Shown here piece after piece: positions 38,911 through 46,407 of a DNA stretch of 64,000 nucleotides. Position numbers and translations under genes: made by a program. Under the pieces are notes generated by a model, which saw nothing but the letters and a program-made list of their open reading frames with translations, searched no databases and was not told the origin of the DNA. The stretch comes from [Eubacterium] siraeum (GTDB lineage: Bacteria; Bacillota; Clostridia; Oscillospirales; Ruminococcaceae), in assembly GCA_025150425.1 (NCBI GenBank), contig CP102281.1, positions 248,001 to 312,000 of the forward strand, given 5' to 3'. Each line of letters opens with the position of its first letter. The first letter of the stretch is position 1.

Positions 38911-41121
38911 ATGAGAAAAACAAGCGAAAAGATATTACGGGCACTGCTTGCGGTATCGGTACTTGCAACGGCTGTGCTATCGAGCGGCTGTCTTGACGAT
39001 GAGGAGGAGATTTCCGACAGCACGGCAAGCGACAACAGGCAGACGAGCGACGGCGGCAATTCGGAAAGCAGTGAAGGCAGTGATAATAAATATGAGGGGA
39101 ATGTTACGGGCAGTCGTGCGTCAAAGCTGACGTTCAGCGGTTCGGACGGAATAAGCATTACGAGAAAACAGCGTGAAGCCGAAAAGCCTATGGGCGAGGA
39201 CGGCACACAGACGGTATTCGTTTATATGTGCGGAAGCGACCTTGAAAGCGAGAACGGGCTTGCAAGCGGCGACATTGAGGAAATGATCGCAGGGTCACAA
39301 AGTGAGAACGTGAAGTTCGTCATTCAGACGGGCGGTGCCGGAGCGTGGGCGGATACATACGGCATCTCTGCCGAAAAGACACAGCGTTATGTTGTAACGG
39401 GCGGAGAAATAAGCCTTATCGAAGAAAAAGAGTCTGTCAATATGGGCAAGGAGGATGTGCTTGTCGATTTTTTAAGCTGGGGTATAGAAAACTATGCGGC
39501 GGCTAAAATGGGGCTTATCTTCTGGAATCACGGCGGAGGAAGTATAAGCGGCGTGTGCTTCGATGAGCTTAACGAGAACGATTCGCTGTCGCTTGAGGAG
39601 ATAGACACTGCGCTTACATCTGTATATGATAAGATGACGGATAAGTTTGCGTTCATCGGATTTGACGCTTGCCTTATGGCAACGGTCGAAACGGCGAATA
39701 TGCTTGTTCCGCACGCTGACTATATGTTTGCATCGGAAGAAACAGAACCCGGCTACGGCTGGGATTATACCGAGATAGCAGGCTTTATGGAAAGTAATCC
39801 GACAGCGGATACAGCCGAACTCGGAAAGACGGTCGCTGACAGCTTTATGGCATCGTGCGAGGCTATCGGTGCAGGCGGCGAGGCTACGCTTTCGATAACG
39901 GATCTCAGCCGAATAGACGAGCTTGTAAAGGCAGTGAATGACGCCGCCGAGGAAATGAACGATATTTCTTCCGACCCTGCACTGCTTGCAAATGCGGTAA
40001 GAAGCATCTATACCGTAAGAGCATACGGCAGTAACAACGATACAGAGGGATATACCAACATGGTGGATCTCGGCTCTATGATAGCGGCTACGGTATCGGA
40101 CAACGAGGCGGACAAGGTCACGTCGGCGCTTGAAAAGGCGGTAGTGTATAACATCTACGGCGAGGACAAGGACGGCTCAACGGGGCTTTCGACCTACTAT
40201 CCGTTCGGCGTTTCAGGCTCTACCGAGCTTGCCACATTCGGCAAGGTGTGCGTAAGTCCGTACTATATGACGTTTGTTGACAGAATCGCATACGGCGCAC
40301 AAAACGGCAGTACGGACGGGTACAGCGGTGAAAAAACATGGCTTGCGGACGGTGCGGTGTACTGGAGCGACGGGGATTATTCCGATTATGAGAGCAACTG
40401 GGAGCATTACAACAACAAGACCGACAACATGGGCTTCTGCGGTGATAAGAGCAGTGTGCAGATAGATGTCGGCCCTGTGCTTGATGATGAAGGAACGTTC
40501 TACTTCAATGTTACGGACGATACTATAAACAACCTTGCGAGCGTAAACTGCTCGGTTTACCGTGTTGACGAAGAAACGGGTGAGCTTATCGAATTCGGCG
40601 TTGACCAAAGCACAAAGGTCGATTTCTCATCGGGACTGGTCGAGGATAATTTCAGCGGTCAGTGGTATATGATTGAGAATAATCTTATCCCTATGTTCAT
40701 AGTGGAGAAGAACGGAAACAGCTCGGTATACACATCTCCTGTAAAGCTCAACGGCAAGGAAACAAATCTGCGTATAGCTATGACGCAGGACGGCAATGCG
40801 TATGACATAACGGTACTCGGAACATGGGACGGTGTAAACGAAAACGGCGAGTCGGCAAGGAGTGTTGTTCCGCTTAAAGAGGGAGATGTCATAGTGCCGA
40901 TATTCAACACCTACGACAGCGAGGGTAACTTTGCAGGCAAAGCCGAGGGCGATGAATGCACCTACAGCGGCGACAATATGATAGAGTTTGTCAATCTGCC
41001 TGCAGGCGACTACAGATACAGTTTTGTTATAAACGACATTTACGGAAACGTGTGCTATACAGGCTTCACGGTGTTTACGACAGACGATGACGGGAATGTG
41101 TTCTTTACGCCGGAGGAATAA
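38911..41121 (+). CDS. Clostripain-like (C11) cysteine protease lipoprotein
   Basis: A 736-residue predicted lipoprotein (lipobox LSSGC) with a Ser/Asp-rich linker and a peptidase C11 domain. The catalytic dyad is visible as His in LIFWNHGGGSISG and Cys in FIGFDACLMATVETANM, with the preceding TVFVYMCGSDLES strand typical of the caspase-like fold. Clostripain cuts after Arg; a protease on the outer surface is predicted. The C-terminal third (about 500-736) is beta-rich and unassigned. ATG 38911 is preceded by AAAAGGAGAGCTT, better than the upstream ATG at 38875 which would give a non-signal extension. Confidence 0.85.
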   Translation: MRKTSEKILRALLAVSVLATAVLSSGCLDDEEEISDSTASDNRQTSDGGNSESSEGSDNKYEGNVTGSRASKLTFSGSDGISITRKQREAEKPMGEDGTQTVFVYMCGSDLESENGLASGDIEEMIAGSQSENVKFVIQTGGAGAWADTYGISAEKTQRYVVTGGEISLIEEKESVNMGKEDVLVDFLSWGIENYAAAKMGLIFWNHGGGSISGVCFDELNENDSLSLEEIDTALTSVYDKMTDKFAFIGFDACLMATVETANMLVPHADYMFASEETEPGYGWDYTEIAGFMESNPTADTAELGKTVADSFMASCEAIGAGGEATLSITDLSRIDELVKAVNDAAEEMNDISSDPALLANAVRSIYTVRAYGSNNDTEGYTNMVDLGSMIAATVSDNEADKVTSALEKAVVYNIYGEDKDGSTGLSTYYPFGVSGSTELATFGKVCVSPYYMTFVDRIAYGAQNGSTDGYSGEKTWLADGAVYWSDGDYSDYESNWEHYNNKTDNMGFCGDKSSVQIDVGPVLDDEGTFYFNVTDDTINNLASVNCSVYRVDEETGELIEFGVDQSTKVDFSSGLVEDNFSGQWYMIENNLIPMFIVEKNGNSSVYTSPVKLNGKETNLRIAMTQDGNAYDITVLGTWDGVNENGESARSVVPLKEGDVIVPIFNTYDSEGNFAGKAEGDECTYSGDNMIEFVNLPAGDYRYSFVINDIYGNVCYTGFTVFTTDDDGNVFFTPEE

Positions 41122-41186
41122 GCAGGACGGCAAGCCGTATTGATCACGCATTTTTCTTTTACAAAAAAACTAAGAGGAGAACCCCT

Positions 41187-41792
41187 ATGCCAAACCGGAT
41201 CATCACAGATATTTCAGATTATATCTTTGTGTCAGGAGAACCTCAAAAGGTCGATGCGATTTTTCTGCTGGGCGGCTCACACCCCGAACAGCCCGAATAT
41301 GCCGCAGAATTATACCGACAAGGTTTGACTGATTGGATAGTCCCGTCAGGAGGAGTAAGCGTTAAAGAGGAAAAATGGCACGGCGTCCGCTCAAAAGCGG
41401 AAATTTATAGTGGCGATTACCGGTCAGACTGCGAGTTTTTTACAGATGTACTCGTAAAAAACGGCGTTCCGCAGACTGCGATCATTGAAGAAAGCAAGTC
41501 GGGACATACCCGTGATAACGCATTTCTCTCTCGTAAAGCCGTTGATGAAAAGGGCATAATGATAAAAAGCGGTATAATTGTTTGTAAAGCCTTTCATGCT
41601 CGCCGATGCTTAATGCTGTATCAAATGGCTTTCCCGAATGTTGATATGACGGTCTGCCCCGTACATTGCTATAACATCACCAAAGAAAACTGGTATACGA
41701 CCGAAAAAGGAACCGATCGAGTGCTCGGTGAGCTTGCACGGTGCGGAAATCAGTTTGTCGGCGATCTCAAGACTTATCTTGATCTGATATGA
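41187..41792 (+). CDS. YdcF/ElyC-like DUF218 protein
   Basis: A 201-residue soluble protein of the DUF218 family (YdcF, SanA, ElyC). Family marks are DAIFLLGGSHPEQPEYAAEL near the start, IVPSGG, the ESKSGHTRDNAFLSR motif in the centre and GIIVCKAFHARRCLML. No signal or membrane helix is present, so it is the cytoplasmic YdcF-like subtype, some of which bind nucleotide cofactors; the reaction is unknown. AGAGGAGA precedes the ATG. It lies 65 bases after the protease gene with no clear terminator in between. Confidence 0.85.
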   Translation: MPNRIITDISDYIFVSGEPQKVDAIFLLGGSHPEQPEYAAELYRQGLTDWIVPSGGVSVKEEKWHGVRSKAEIYSGDYRSDCEFFTDVLVKNGVPQTAIIEESKSGHTRDNAFLSRKAVDEKGIMIKSGIIVCKAFHARRCLMLYQMAFPNVDMTVCPVHCYNITKENWYTTEKGTDRVLGELARCGNQFVGDLKTYLDLI

Positions 41793-41907
41793 AAATACTG
41801 TGCTGCCTTCAGTAAAAACAGCAAGCCGTATCAAGTTTCGGCTTTCTCGTTTGTGATAAAATGAATACAGTCGAAAAGACGGAAGAAGGCTGTAAGGGGG
41901 AAAACAG

Positions 41908-42888
41908 ATGAGTGAGATAAACGAATGGTGTATGAATATTCAGAATATTGTTGACGACATAGACAGGTGTATCAGAAGCGGCGAGGACGAAAGGCTGACA
42001 CTCGGCAGGCTGTCGCAGACGCTTGGCTACTCGGAATACTATGTTTCAAGGAAATTCAGCGAAATATCGGGAATGAAGCTCAGGGATTATATGAGATACC
42101 GCAGGCTTGCTTTTGCGCTGAGGGAACTGAGAGATACCGACAAGGGCATACTTGACATAGCACTTGACTATGGCTTTACATTTCACGAGGCGTTCACAAG
42201 GGCATTCAAAGCGGCATACGGAATTACTCCGAGCGCTTACCGCTTACACCCTGTACCTGTAATTCTCCGCACAGCTATAAGACCTTTCGACTGCTATCTT
42301 TTAGGTATAGGAGGAACAGGTATGGCACAGACAAACAGTGATATTAAGGTGTATTTCGTAACGATACCGGCTCATAAATTCCTGCATATCAGAAACTTCG
42401 AGAGTATAGGGTATTTCGACTTCCGGGAAAAGCAGAGCCATATTCCCGGACAGGACTGCGAAACGATATGCGGACTGCTTGACAGTATCAAGGGTAAGCT
42501 CGACGATATGGGCGGTAATGAGGCGAACAGCGGAAGCGGTCAGGTCATGGCGTACATAAACGAGCCTGAGGGAAGAATATGCAGCTGGGGCATTCCGCTG
42601 GCTGAGGCTTACGGTGTAAGGCTTCCTGCCGACTACAGCGGAGAGATACCAAGGCAGATGCAGATCATGGACGTGCCTGAGGGCGAGTATATAGTATTTG
42701 AACACGGACCGTTTGACTTTCAGACCGAAAACAGTGCGGTTGAAGCAAAGATAGAACAGGCTATGAAGGACTTTGACTATGAAAAGTCGGGCTATGAGCT
42801 TGACAAAACGCAGGGCAGGGTATTTTACTTCTATCACGACTGCATGAGATACTGGAAGTATATAAGGCCTGTGAGGAAAACCGGATAA
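41908..42888 (+). CDS. AraC-family regulator with GyrI-like effector domain
   Basis: A 326-residue transcription factor. The N-terminal 110 residues are the double helix-turn-helix of the AraC family (LSQTLGYSEYYVSRKFSEIS, then ILDIALDYGFTFHEAFTRAF and YGITPSAYR). Residues about 140-320 form a GyrI-like/SOUL-type ligand-binding domain (IPAHKFLHIRNFES, EYIVFEHGPFDF), the same pairing as in Rob/SoxS-related multidrug sensors. It likely binds a hydrophobic or cationic compound. Start ATG 41908 has AAGGGGGAAAACAG upstream. No divergent target gene is adjacent. A weak terminator follows. Confidence 0.88.
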   Translation: MSEINEWCMNIQNIVDDIDRCIRSGEDERLTLGRLSQTLGYSEYYVSRKFSEISGMKLRDYMRYRRLAFALRELRDTDKGILDIALDYGFTFHEAFTRAFKAAYGITPSAYRLHPVPVILRTAIRPFDCYLLGIGGTGMAQTNSDIKVYFVTIPAHKFLHIRNFESIGYFDFREKQSHIPGQDCETICGLLDSIKGKLDDMGGNEANSGSGQVMAYINEPEGRICSWGIPLAEAYGVRLPADYSGEIPRQMQIMDVPEGEYIVFEHGPFDFQTENSAVEAKIEQAMKDFDYEKSGYELDKTQGRVFYFYHDCMRYWKYIRPVRKTG

Positions 42889-42892
42889 ACGG

Positions 42893-42921
42893 AAAACCGC
42901 CTTTTAATCGGGGCGGTTCTT
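42893..42921 (+). terminator. Probable terminator of the AraC-type gene
   Basis: AACCGCC (42895-42901) pairs with GGCGGTT (42912-42918); the T-tract is short. The stem sequence is the same as that of the short RNAs that follow. Confidence 0.5.
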
Positions 42922-42966
42922 CGGATTATGCCGGGCGATGCACTTGACACCGGCTTGATTTTGTGT

Positions 42967-43069
42967 TATATTATAGATACAAAAAGAGGGAAACGACAGA
43001 CGGTCGCTCCCAATAGAAGTTAAAGTTATAACCGCTTTAGTTGGTAGCTAGGGGCGGTTATTTCTTTTT
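42967..43069 (+). ncRNA. Short antisense RNA, unit 1 (antitoxin candidate)
   Basis: Promoter TTGACA 42944-42949, 17-base spacer, TATATT 42967-42972; transcript expected from about 42979. It folds into a 5' hairpin (GGGA..CGAC/GTCG.TCCC) and ends in a terminator with the ATAACCGC/GCGGTTAT stem and TTTCTTTTT. About 90 nt. It runs into the 3' end of the minus-strand peptide gene of the same unit, so the two transcripts overlap tail to tail. Confidence 0.75.
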
Positions 43070-43171
43070 ATTTGTAAAATTTATAACAAAAGAAATGATA
43101 CTGAATATCATAACGGTAAATCCCGTTAGGAAAATACCAATCTGAATTAAGTTGTCCAGAGTTATGTACAC
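43058..43171 (-). CDS. Type I toxin-like hydrophobic peptide, unit 1 (37 aa)
   Basis: Starts at GTG 43171 with AAAGGAGG seven bases upstream (43179-43186). One membrane helix (IGIFLTGFTVMIFSIISF) after a short acidic head and before a Lys-Lys-Lys tail. Longest and most diverged of the five: it has Asp-Asn in place of Ser-Asp near residue 6, Ala to Gly in the helix and an extra VINFT before NKKK. Size, charge pattern and antisense partner resemble BsrG/TxpA-type and holin-like toxins. Function not shown. Confidence 0.75.
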   Translation of the reverse strand: MYITLDNLIQIGIFLTGFTVMIFSIISFVINFTNKKK

Positions 43172-43313
43172 AGCTTCACCTCCTTTCAAAGTGCAACGCA
43201 CTTTCGGAAGATGAATTGACCGCCTATCGTCCAAGGTTTCCCTCGTGAATATTTTAGCATATTATCGGGAGAAATGCAACTTGTCCGGACTTGACACCGG
43301 CTTGATTTTATGT

Positions 43314-43416
43314 TATATTATAGATACAAAAAGAGGGAAACGACAGACGGTCGCTCCCTAAGTTGGTAAAAAATAACCGCCTTCAGTTTGCGACATAGGG
43401 GCGGTTATTTCTTTTT
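43314..43416 (+). ncRNA. Short antisense RNA, unit 2
   Basis: TTGACA 43291-43296, 17 bases, TATATT 43314-43319; transcript about 43326-43416. Same 5' hairpin as unit 1; the link to the terminator (CTAAGTTGGTAAAAA) and the terminator loop (CTTCAGTTTGCGACATAGG) differ from the other units. Confidence 0.75.
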
Positions 43417-43503
43417 ATTAAAAGAAATGATTGTGAATATCATAACTGTGAAAGCAGTGAGAAATATTCCTATCTGTGTTAAATCACTTAGCGTTATGTA
43501 CAC
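43405..43503 (-). CDS. Type I toxin-like hydrophobic peptide, unit 2 (32 aa)
   Basis: GTG start 43503 with AAAGGAGGTGAAGCT upstream, stop inside the terminator stem of the antisense RNA. Reads MYITLSDLTQ, a helix IGIFLTAFTVMIFTIISF, then NKKK. The majority form of the array. Leader hairpin has a GAAA tetraloop in this copy. Confidence 0.78.
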   Translation of the reverse strand: MYITLSDLTQIGIFLTAFTVMIFTIISFNKKK

Positions 43504-43645
43504 AGCTTCACCTCCTTTCAAAGCGCTTTCGCACTTCGGGAGATGAATTGACCGCCTGACGTCCAAGGTTTCCCTCGTGAATATTTTAGCATATTATCGG
43601 GGGGAATGCAACTTGTCCGGACTTGACACCGGCTTGATTTTATGT

Positions 43646-43751
43646 TATATTATAGATACAAAAAGAGGGAAACGACAGACGGTCGCTCCCATTTAAGTCA
43701 GTTAAGAAATAACCGCTTTAGTTTGGTCGCTATGGGCGGTTATTTCTTTTT
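43646..43751 (+). ncRNA. Short antisense RNA, unit 3
   Basis: TTGACA 43623-43628, 17 bases, TATATT 43646-43651; transcript about 43658-43751. Link region ATTTAAGTCAGTTAAGAA and terminator loop TTTAGTTTGGTCGCTATG are specific to this unit. Confidence 0.75.
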
Positions 43752-43838
43752 ATTAAAAGAAATGATTGTGAAAATCATAACTGTGAAAGCAGTAAGAAAT
43801 ATTCCTATCTGTGTTAAATCACTTAGCGTTATGTACAC
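43740..43838 (-). CDS. Type I toxin-like hydrophobic peptide, unit 3 (32 aa)
   Basis: GTG start 43838 with the same AAAGGAGG site. Protein identical to unit 2; the gene differs by a silent ATA to ATT change in the helix, a sign that the peptide is under selection. Confidence 0.78.
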   Translation of the reverse strand: MYITLSDLTQIGIFLTAFTVMIFTIISFNKKK

Positions 43839-43979
43839 AGCTTCACCTCCTTTCAAAGTGCTTTGGCACTTCGGGAGATGAATTGACCGCCTATCGTCCA
43901 AGGTTTCCTCGTGAATATTTTAGCATATTATCGGGGGAAATGCAACTTGTCCGGACTTGACAACAGCTTGATTTTATGT

Positions 43980-44083
43980 TATATTATAGATACAAAAAGA
44001 GGGAAACGACAGACGGTCGCTCCCTGAATTAGGTTTAAGAATAGCCGCCTTCAGCTTGCAACATAGGGCGGTTATTTCTTTTT
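43980..44083 (+). ncRNA. Short antisense RNA, unit 4
   Basis: TTGACA 43957-43962, 17 bases, TATATT 43980-43985; transcript about 43992-44083. Terminator stem shows ATAGCCGCC with GGCGGTTAT, so one pair became G-U and the stem is kept. Spacer of this promoter differs from others (ACAGC for ACCGGC). Confidence 0.75.
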
Positions 44084-44170
44084 GTTAAAAGAAAAGATTG
44101 TGAATATCATAACTGTGAAAGCAGTAAGAAATATTCCTATCTGTGTTAAATCACTTAGCGTTATGTACAC
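44072..44170 (-). CDS. Type I toxin-like hydrophobic peptide, unit 4 (32 aa)
   Basis: GTG start 44170 with AAAGGAGG upstream. One residue differs from units 2, 3 and 5: Ile to Phe late in the helix (MIFTIFSFNKKK). Confidence 0.78.
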   Translation of the reverse strand: MYITLSDLTQIGIFLTAFTVMIFTIFSFNKKK

Positions 44171-44312
44171 AGCTTCACCTCCTTTCAAAGTGCAACGCAC
44201 TTTCGGGAGATGAATTGACCGCCTGACGTCCAAGGTTTCCCTCGTGAATATTTTAGCATATTATCGGGGGAAATGCAACTTGTCCGGACTTGACACCGAC
44301 TTGATTTTATGT

Positions 44313-44414
44313 TATATTATAGATACAAAAAGAGGGAAACGACAGACGGTCGCTCCCAATGGTAGTTAAAGAATAACCGCCTCAGTTTGGTAGCGAGGGC
44401 GGTTATTTCTTTTT
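44313..44414 (+). ncRNA. Short antisense RNA, unit 5
   Basis: TTGACA 44290-44295, 17 bases, TATATT 44313-44318; transcript about 44325-44414. Link region AATGGTAGTTAAAG and terminator loop CTCAGTTTGGTAGCGAG differ from the other units. Confidence 0.75.
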
Positions 44415-44501
44415 ATTAAAAGAAATGATTGTGAATATCATAACTGTGAAAGCAGTAAGAAATATTCCTATCTGTGTTAAATCACTTAGCGTTATGTACA
44501 C
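44403..44501 (-). CDS. Type I toxin-like hydrophobic peptide, unit 5 (32 aa)
   Basis: GTG start 44501 with AAAGGAGG upstream; protein as in units 2 and 3. The same frame is open upstream to 44591 but that extension runs through the promoter and leader, has no ribosome site and is not conserved in the other units. Minus-strand promoter: TTGCAT (44605-44610), 17 bases, TAAAAT (44582-44587). Confidence 0.78.
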   Translation of the reverse strand: MYITLSDLTQIGIFLTAFTVMIFTIISFNKKK

Positions 44502-44616
44502 AGCTTCACCTCCTTTCAAAGTGCTTTGGCACTTACGGGAGATGAATTGACCGCCTGACGTCCAAGGTTTCCCTCGTGAATATTTTAGCATATTATCGGG
44601 GGAAATGCAACTTCAT

Positions 44617-44685
44617 AAACAGCCGCTCCCAAGATTGAGTTAAAAATCAACCGCCTTTTAAATAGGGCGGTTTTTCTTGTTTTCT
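44617..44685 (+). pseudogene. Remnant of a sixth antisense RNA unit
   Basis: GCCGCTCCCAAGATTGAGTT, then AACCGCC...GGGCGG and TTTTTCTTGTTTTC, match the 3' half of the short RNAs (GTCGCTCCC...AACCGCC...GGCGGTT). The promoter and 5' hairpin half are gone, and no peptide gene follows. The stem could still act as a terminator for transcripts entering from the array. Confidence 0.6.
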
Positions 44686-44735
44686 CCTCACGGTGTAAAA
44701 ATATCGGCAAGCAGTCGTATTTTTCGTCAAAGCAC

Positions 44736-44764
44736 TTGATTTTTCGGGCGGTTTGGTTTAAAAT
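44736..44764 (+). promoter_or_regulatory. ackA promoter
   Basis: TTGATT (44736-44741), 17-base spacer, TAAAAT (44759-44764), about 50 bases before the ackA ATG. Confidence 0.6.
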
Positions 44765-44816
44765 AATAATGATATTGCGTTCAGCAAAAATAAATTCAGA
44801 AAGGTATCTTATTTAA

Positions 44817-46028
44817 ATGAAAATTCTGGTAGTAAATGCCGGCAGTTCATCACTGAAGTATCAGCTTATAGATATGAAGGATGAGTCGGTCATAGCAAAG
44901 GGAAATTGCGAGCGTATCGGTATAGACGGAAAGATCACTCACAAGACATTTGACGGCAGGGAATATGTAGAGGAATGTTCGTTCCCCACTCACACAGAGG
45001 CTTTTGAAAAGCTGGTTGAGGTAATGACAAAGGGCGATGCCGCTGTTATCAAGGATATGAGCGAGATAGGCGCTGTAGGTCACAGAATAGTGCAGGGCGC
45101 TGAGGTATTCACAAAGACAACAATCGTAACAGACGAGGTTATAGATCAGATAGACGGTCTTGCAGACCTTGCTCCCGTACATAACCACGCACACGCACTT
45201 GCGCTGAGAGCCTGCAAGAAGGTTATCCCCGAAACAACTCCTCAGGTAGTAGTATTCGATACGGCGTTCCACCAGACAATGCCTCCCAAGGCTTATATGT
45301 TCGGTATGCCTTATGAGTGCTATGAGCAGTTCCACGTAAGAAAGTACGGCTTCCACGGAACATCACACCGCTTTGTATCAATGAAGTACGGCGAGGTCAC
45401 AGGCAAGAGCCTTGAAGGTCTTAACATCGTATCTTGCCACCTCGGCAACGGTTCATCCATAACAGCTATCAAGGACGGAAAGTCTGTAGATACATCAATG
45501 GGCTTTACTCCTCTTGACGGTATCATCATGGGTACACGCTCGGGTAGTGTTGACCCCTCGGCTGTTGAATTCGTACAGAACAAGCTGGGCTTCACTCCCG
45601 CACAGATGAGCGACTATCTCAACAAGAAGTCGGGCTTCCTCGGACTTTCGGGTCAGTTCAGCGACAACAGAGATATTACAAGTGCCGCACAGCAGGGCGA
45701 CAAGCGTTCACAGCTTGTTACAGATATGCTGACATACGAGATAAAGAAGTACATCGGTTCTTACACAGCCGCTATGAACGGTCTTGATGTTGTTATCTTC
45801 ACAGGCGGTATCGGTGAGAACGCTCCCGAAGTCAGAAAGGGCGTATGCGAGAATATGGAATATCTCGGCATCAAGCTCGACAGTTCTGTAAACGACGGCT
45901 TAAAGGGCAAGCTCACAAAGATTTCTGCTCCCGACAGCAAGGTTGAGGTATGGGTAATTCCTACAAACGAAGAACTTCTTATCGCCCGTGATACACTTGA
46001 GATCACAGGTCTTGACAAGAATGCGTAA
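44817..46028 (+). CDS. ackA: Acetate kinase
   Basis: A 403-residue ASKHA-fold kinase that converts acetyl phosphate and ADP to acetate and ATP, the energy-yielding end of acetate fermentation. Full-length: phosphate-1 loop MKILVVNAGSSSLKYQL, the GFHGTSHRFVS signature, VSCHLGNGSS, DGIIMGTRSGSVDPS and the adenosine loop IFTGGIGENAPEVR. AAAGG precedes the ATG at a long distance (about 11 bases). pta is not next to it here. A GC-rich terminator follows directly. Confidence 0.97.
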   Translation: MKILVVNAGSSSLKYQLIDMKDESVIAKGNCERIGIDGKITHKTFDGREYVEECSFPTHTEAFEKLVEVMTKGDAAVIKDMSEIGAVGHRIVQGAEVFTKTTIVTDEVIDQIDGLADLAPVHNHAHALALRACKKVIPETTPQVVVFDTAFHQTMPPKAYMFGMPYECYEQFHVRKYGFHGTSHRFVSMKYGEVTGKSLEGLNIVSCHLGNGSSITAIKDGKSVDTSMGFTPLDGIIMGTRSGSVDPSAVEFVQNKLGFTPAQMSDYLNKKSGFLGLSGQFSDNRDITSAAQQGDKRSQLVTDMLTYEIKKYIGSYTAAMNGLDVVIFTGGIGENAPEVRKGVCENMEYLGIKLDSSVNDGLKGKLTKISAPDSKVEVWVIPTNEELLIARDTLEITGLDKNA

Positions 46029-46053
46029 GTGAAGCGATAGGTATAGGCGATTT

Positions 46054-46087
46054 CCCCGCCCCCGAGGTTTCGGGGGCGGGGTTTTTT
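46054..46087 (+). terminator. ackA terminator
   Basis: CCCCGCCCCCGA (46054-46065) pairs with TCGGGGGCGGGG (46070-46081), then TTTTTT. Confidence 0.95.
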
Positions 46088-46335
46088 ATGCAAAAACGGG
46101 GATGGGTATTGCAAAAAGTGCGGAAAAGGAGTAAAACAGCAAAATAAAAAATGCGAAAAGGATGGAAAATGCCAAAATAAATAATGCGAAAAGGGAGGAA
46201 AATGCCGAAATAAAAAATGCGAAAACAGTTTTTGCATAATATACGGCTGATTTTATTGACGGTTTGCGGTATGCAGGTAAAACGCTGTTTTTGATATAAA
46301 TAAAGCGGTCTGCTTTGGAAATTGCGGAATTTTTG
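46088..46335. repeat. Short 33-bp tandem repeat and AT-rich spacer
   Basis: Units at 46141-46173, 46174-46206 and a partial one at 46207-46227, each AAAATAAAAAATGCGAAAAG or similar followed by GGATGGAAAATGCC; a degenerate copy precedes (46095-46140). No gene. Confidence 0.7.
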
Positions 46336-46336
46336 G

Positions 46337-46365
46337 TTGACCGCCGGATTGAAATCGGTTATAAT
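46337..46365 (+). promoter_or_regulatory. Promoter of the acetyltransferase gene
   Basis: TTGACC, 17-base spacer, TATAAT (46360-46365). The same TTTTTGGTTGACC context recurs at 47050 before the decayed paralogue. Confidence 0.7.
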
Positions 46366-46407
46366 GTAATTAGCGATAACTAACTTTAGAACAGGAGCGG
46401 AAAAACC

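Larger units (their letters stand above)
42944..44678. repeat. Array of five tandem toxin-antitoxin units plus remnant
   Basis: Plus-strand TTGACA boxes at 42944, 43291, 43623, 43957 and 44290 mark units spaced 347, 332, 334 and 333 bases. Each unit contains, left to right, a plus-strand promoter, a short RNA with a bidirectional-looking terminator hairpin, a minus-strand 32-37 codon gene, its ribosome site and hairpin leader, and a minus-strand promoter (TTGCAT-N17-TAAAAT). The minus promoter of each unit lies only 11 bases from the plus promoter of the next, back to back. Confidence 0.9.

Noticed and set aside
43642-43881. 79-codon plus-strand ORF in the array
   Set aside because: It runs antisense across the toxin gene and leader, has no ribosome site and is broken in the other units.
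42944-44690. CRISPR array or simple satellite DNA
   Set aside because: The period is about 333 bases with promoters, ribosome sites and conserved peptide frames inside; there are no short repeat/spacer alternations.
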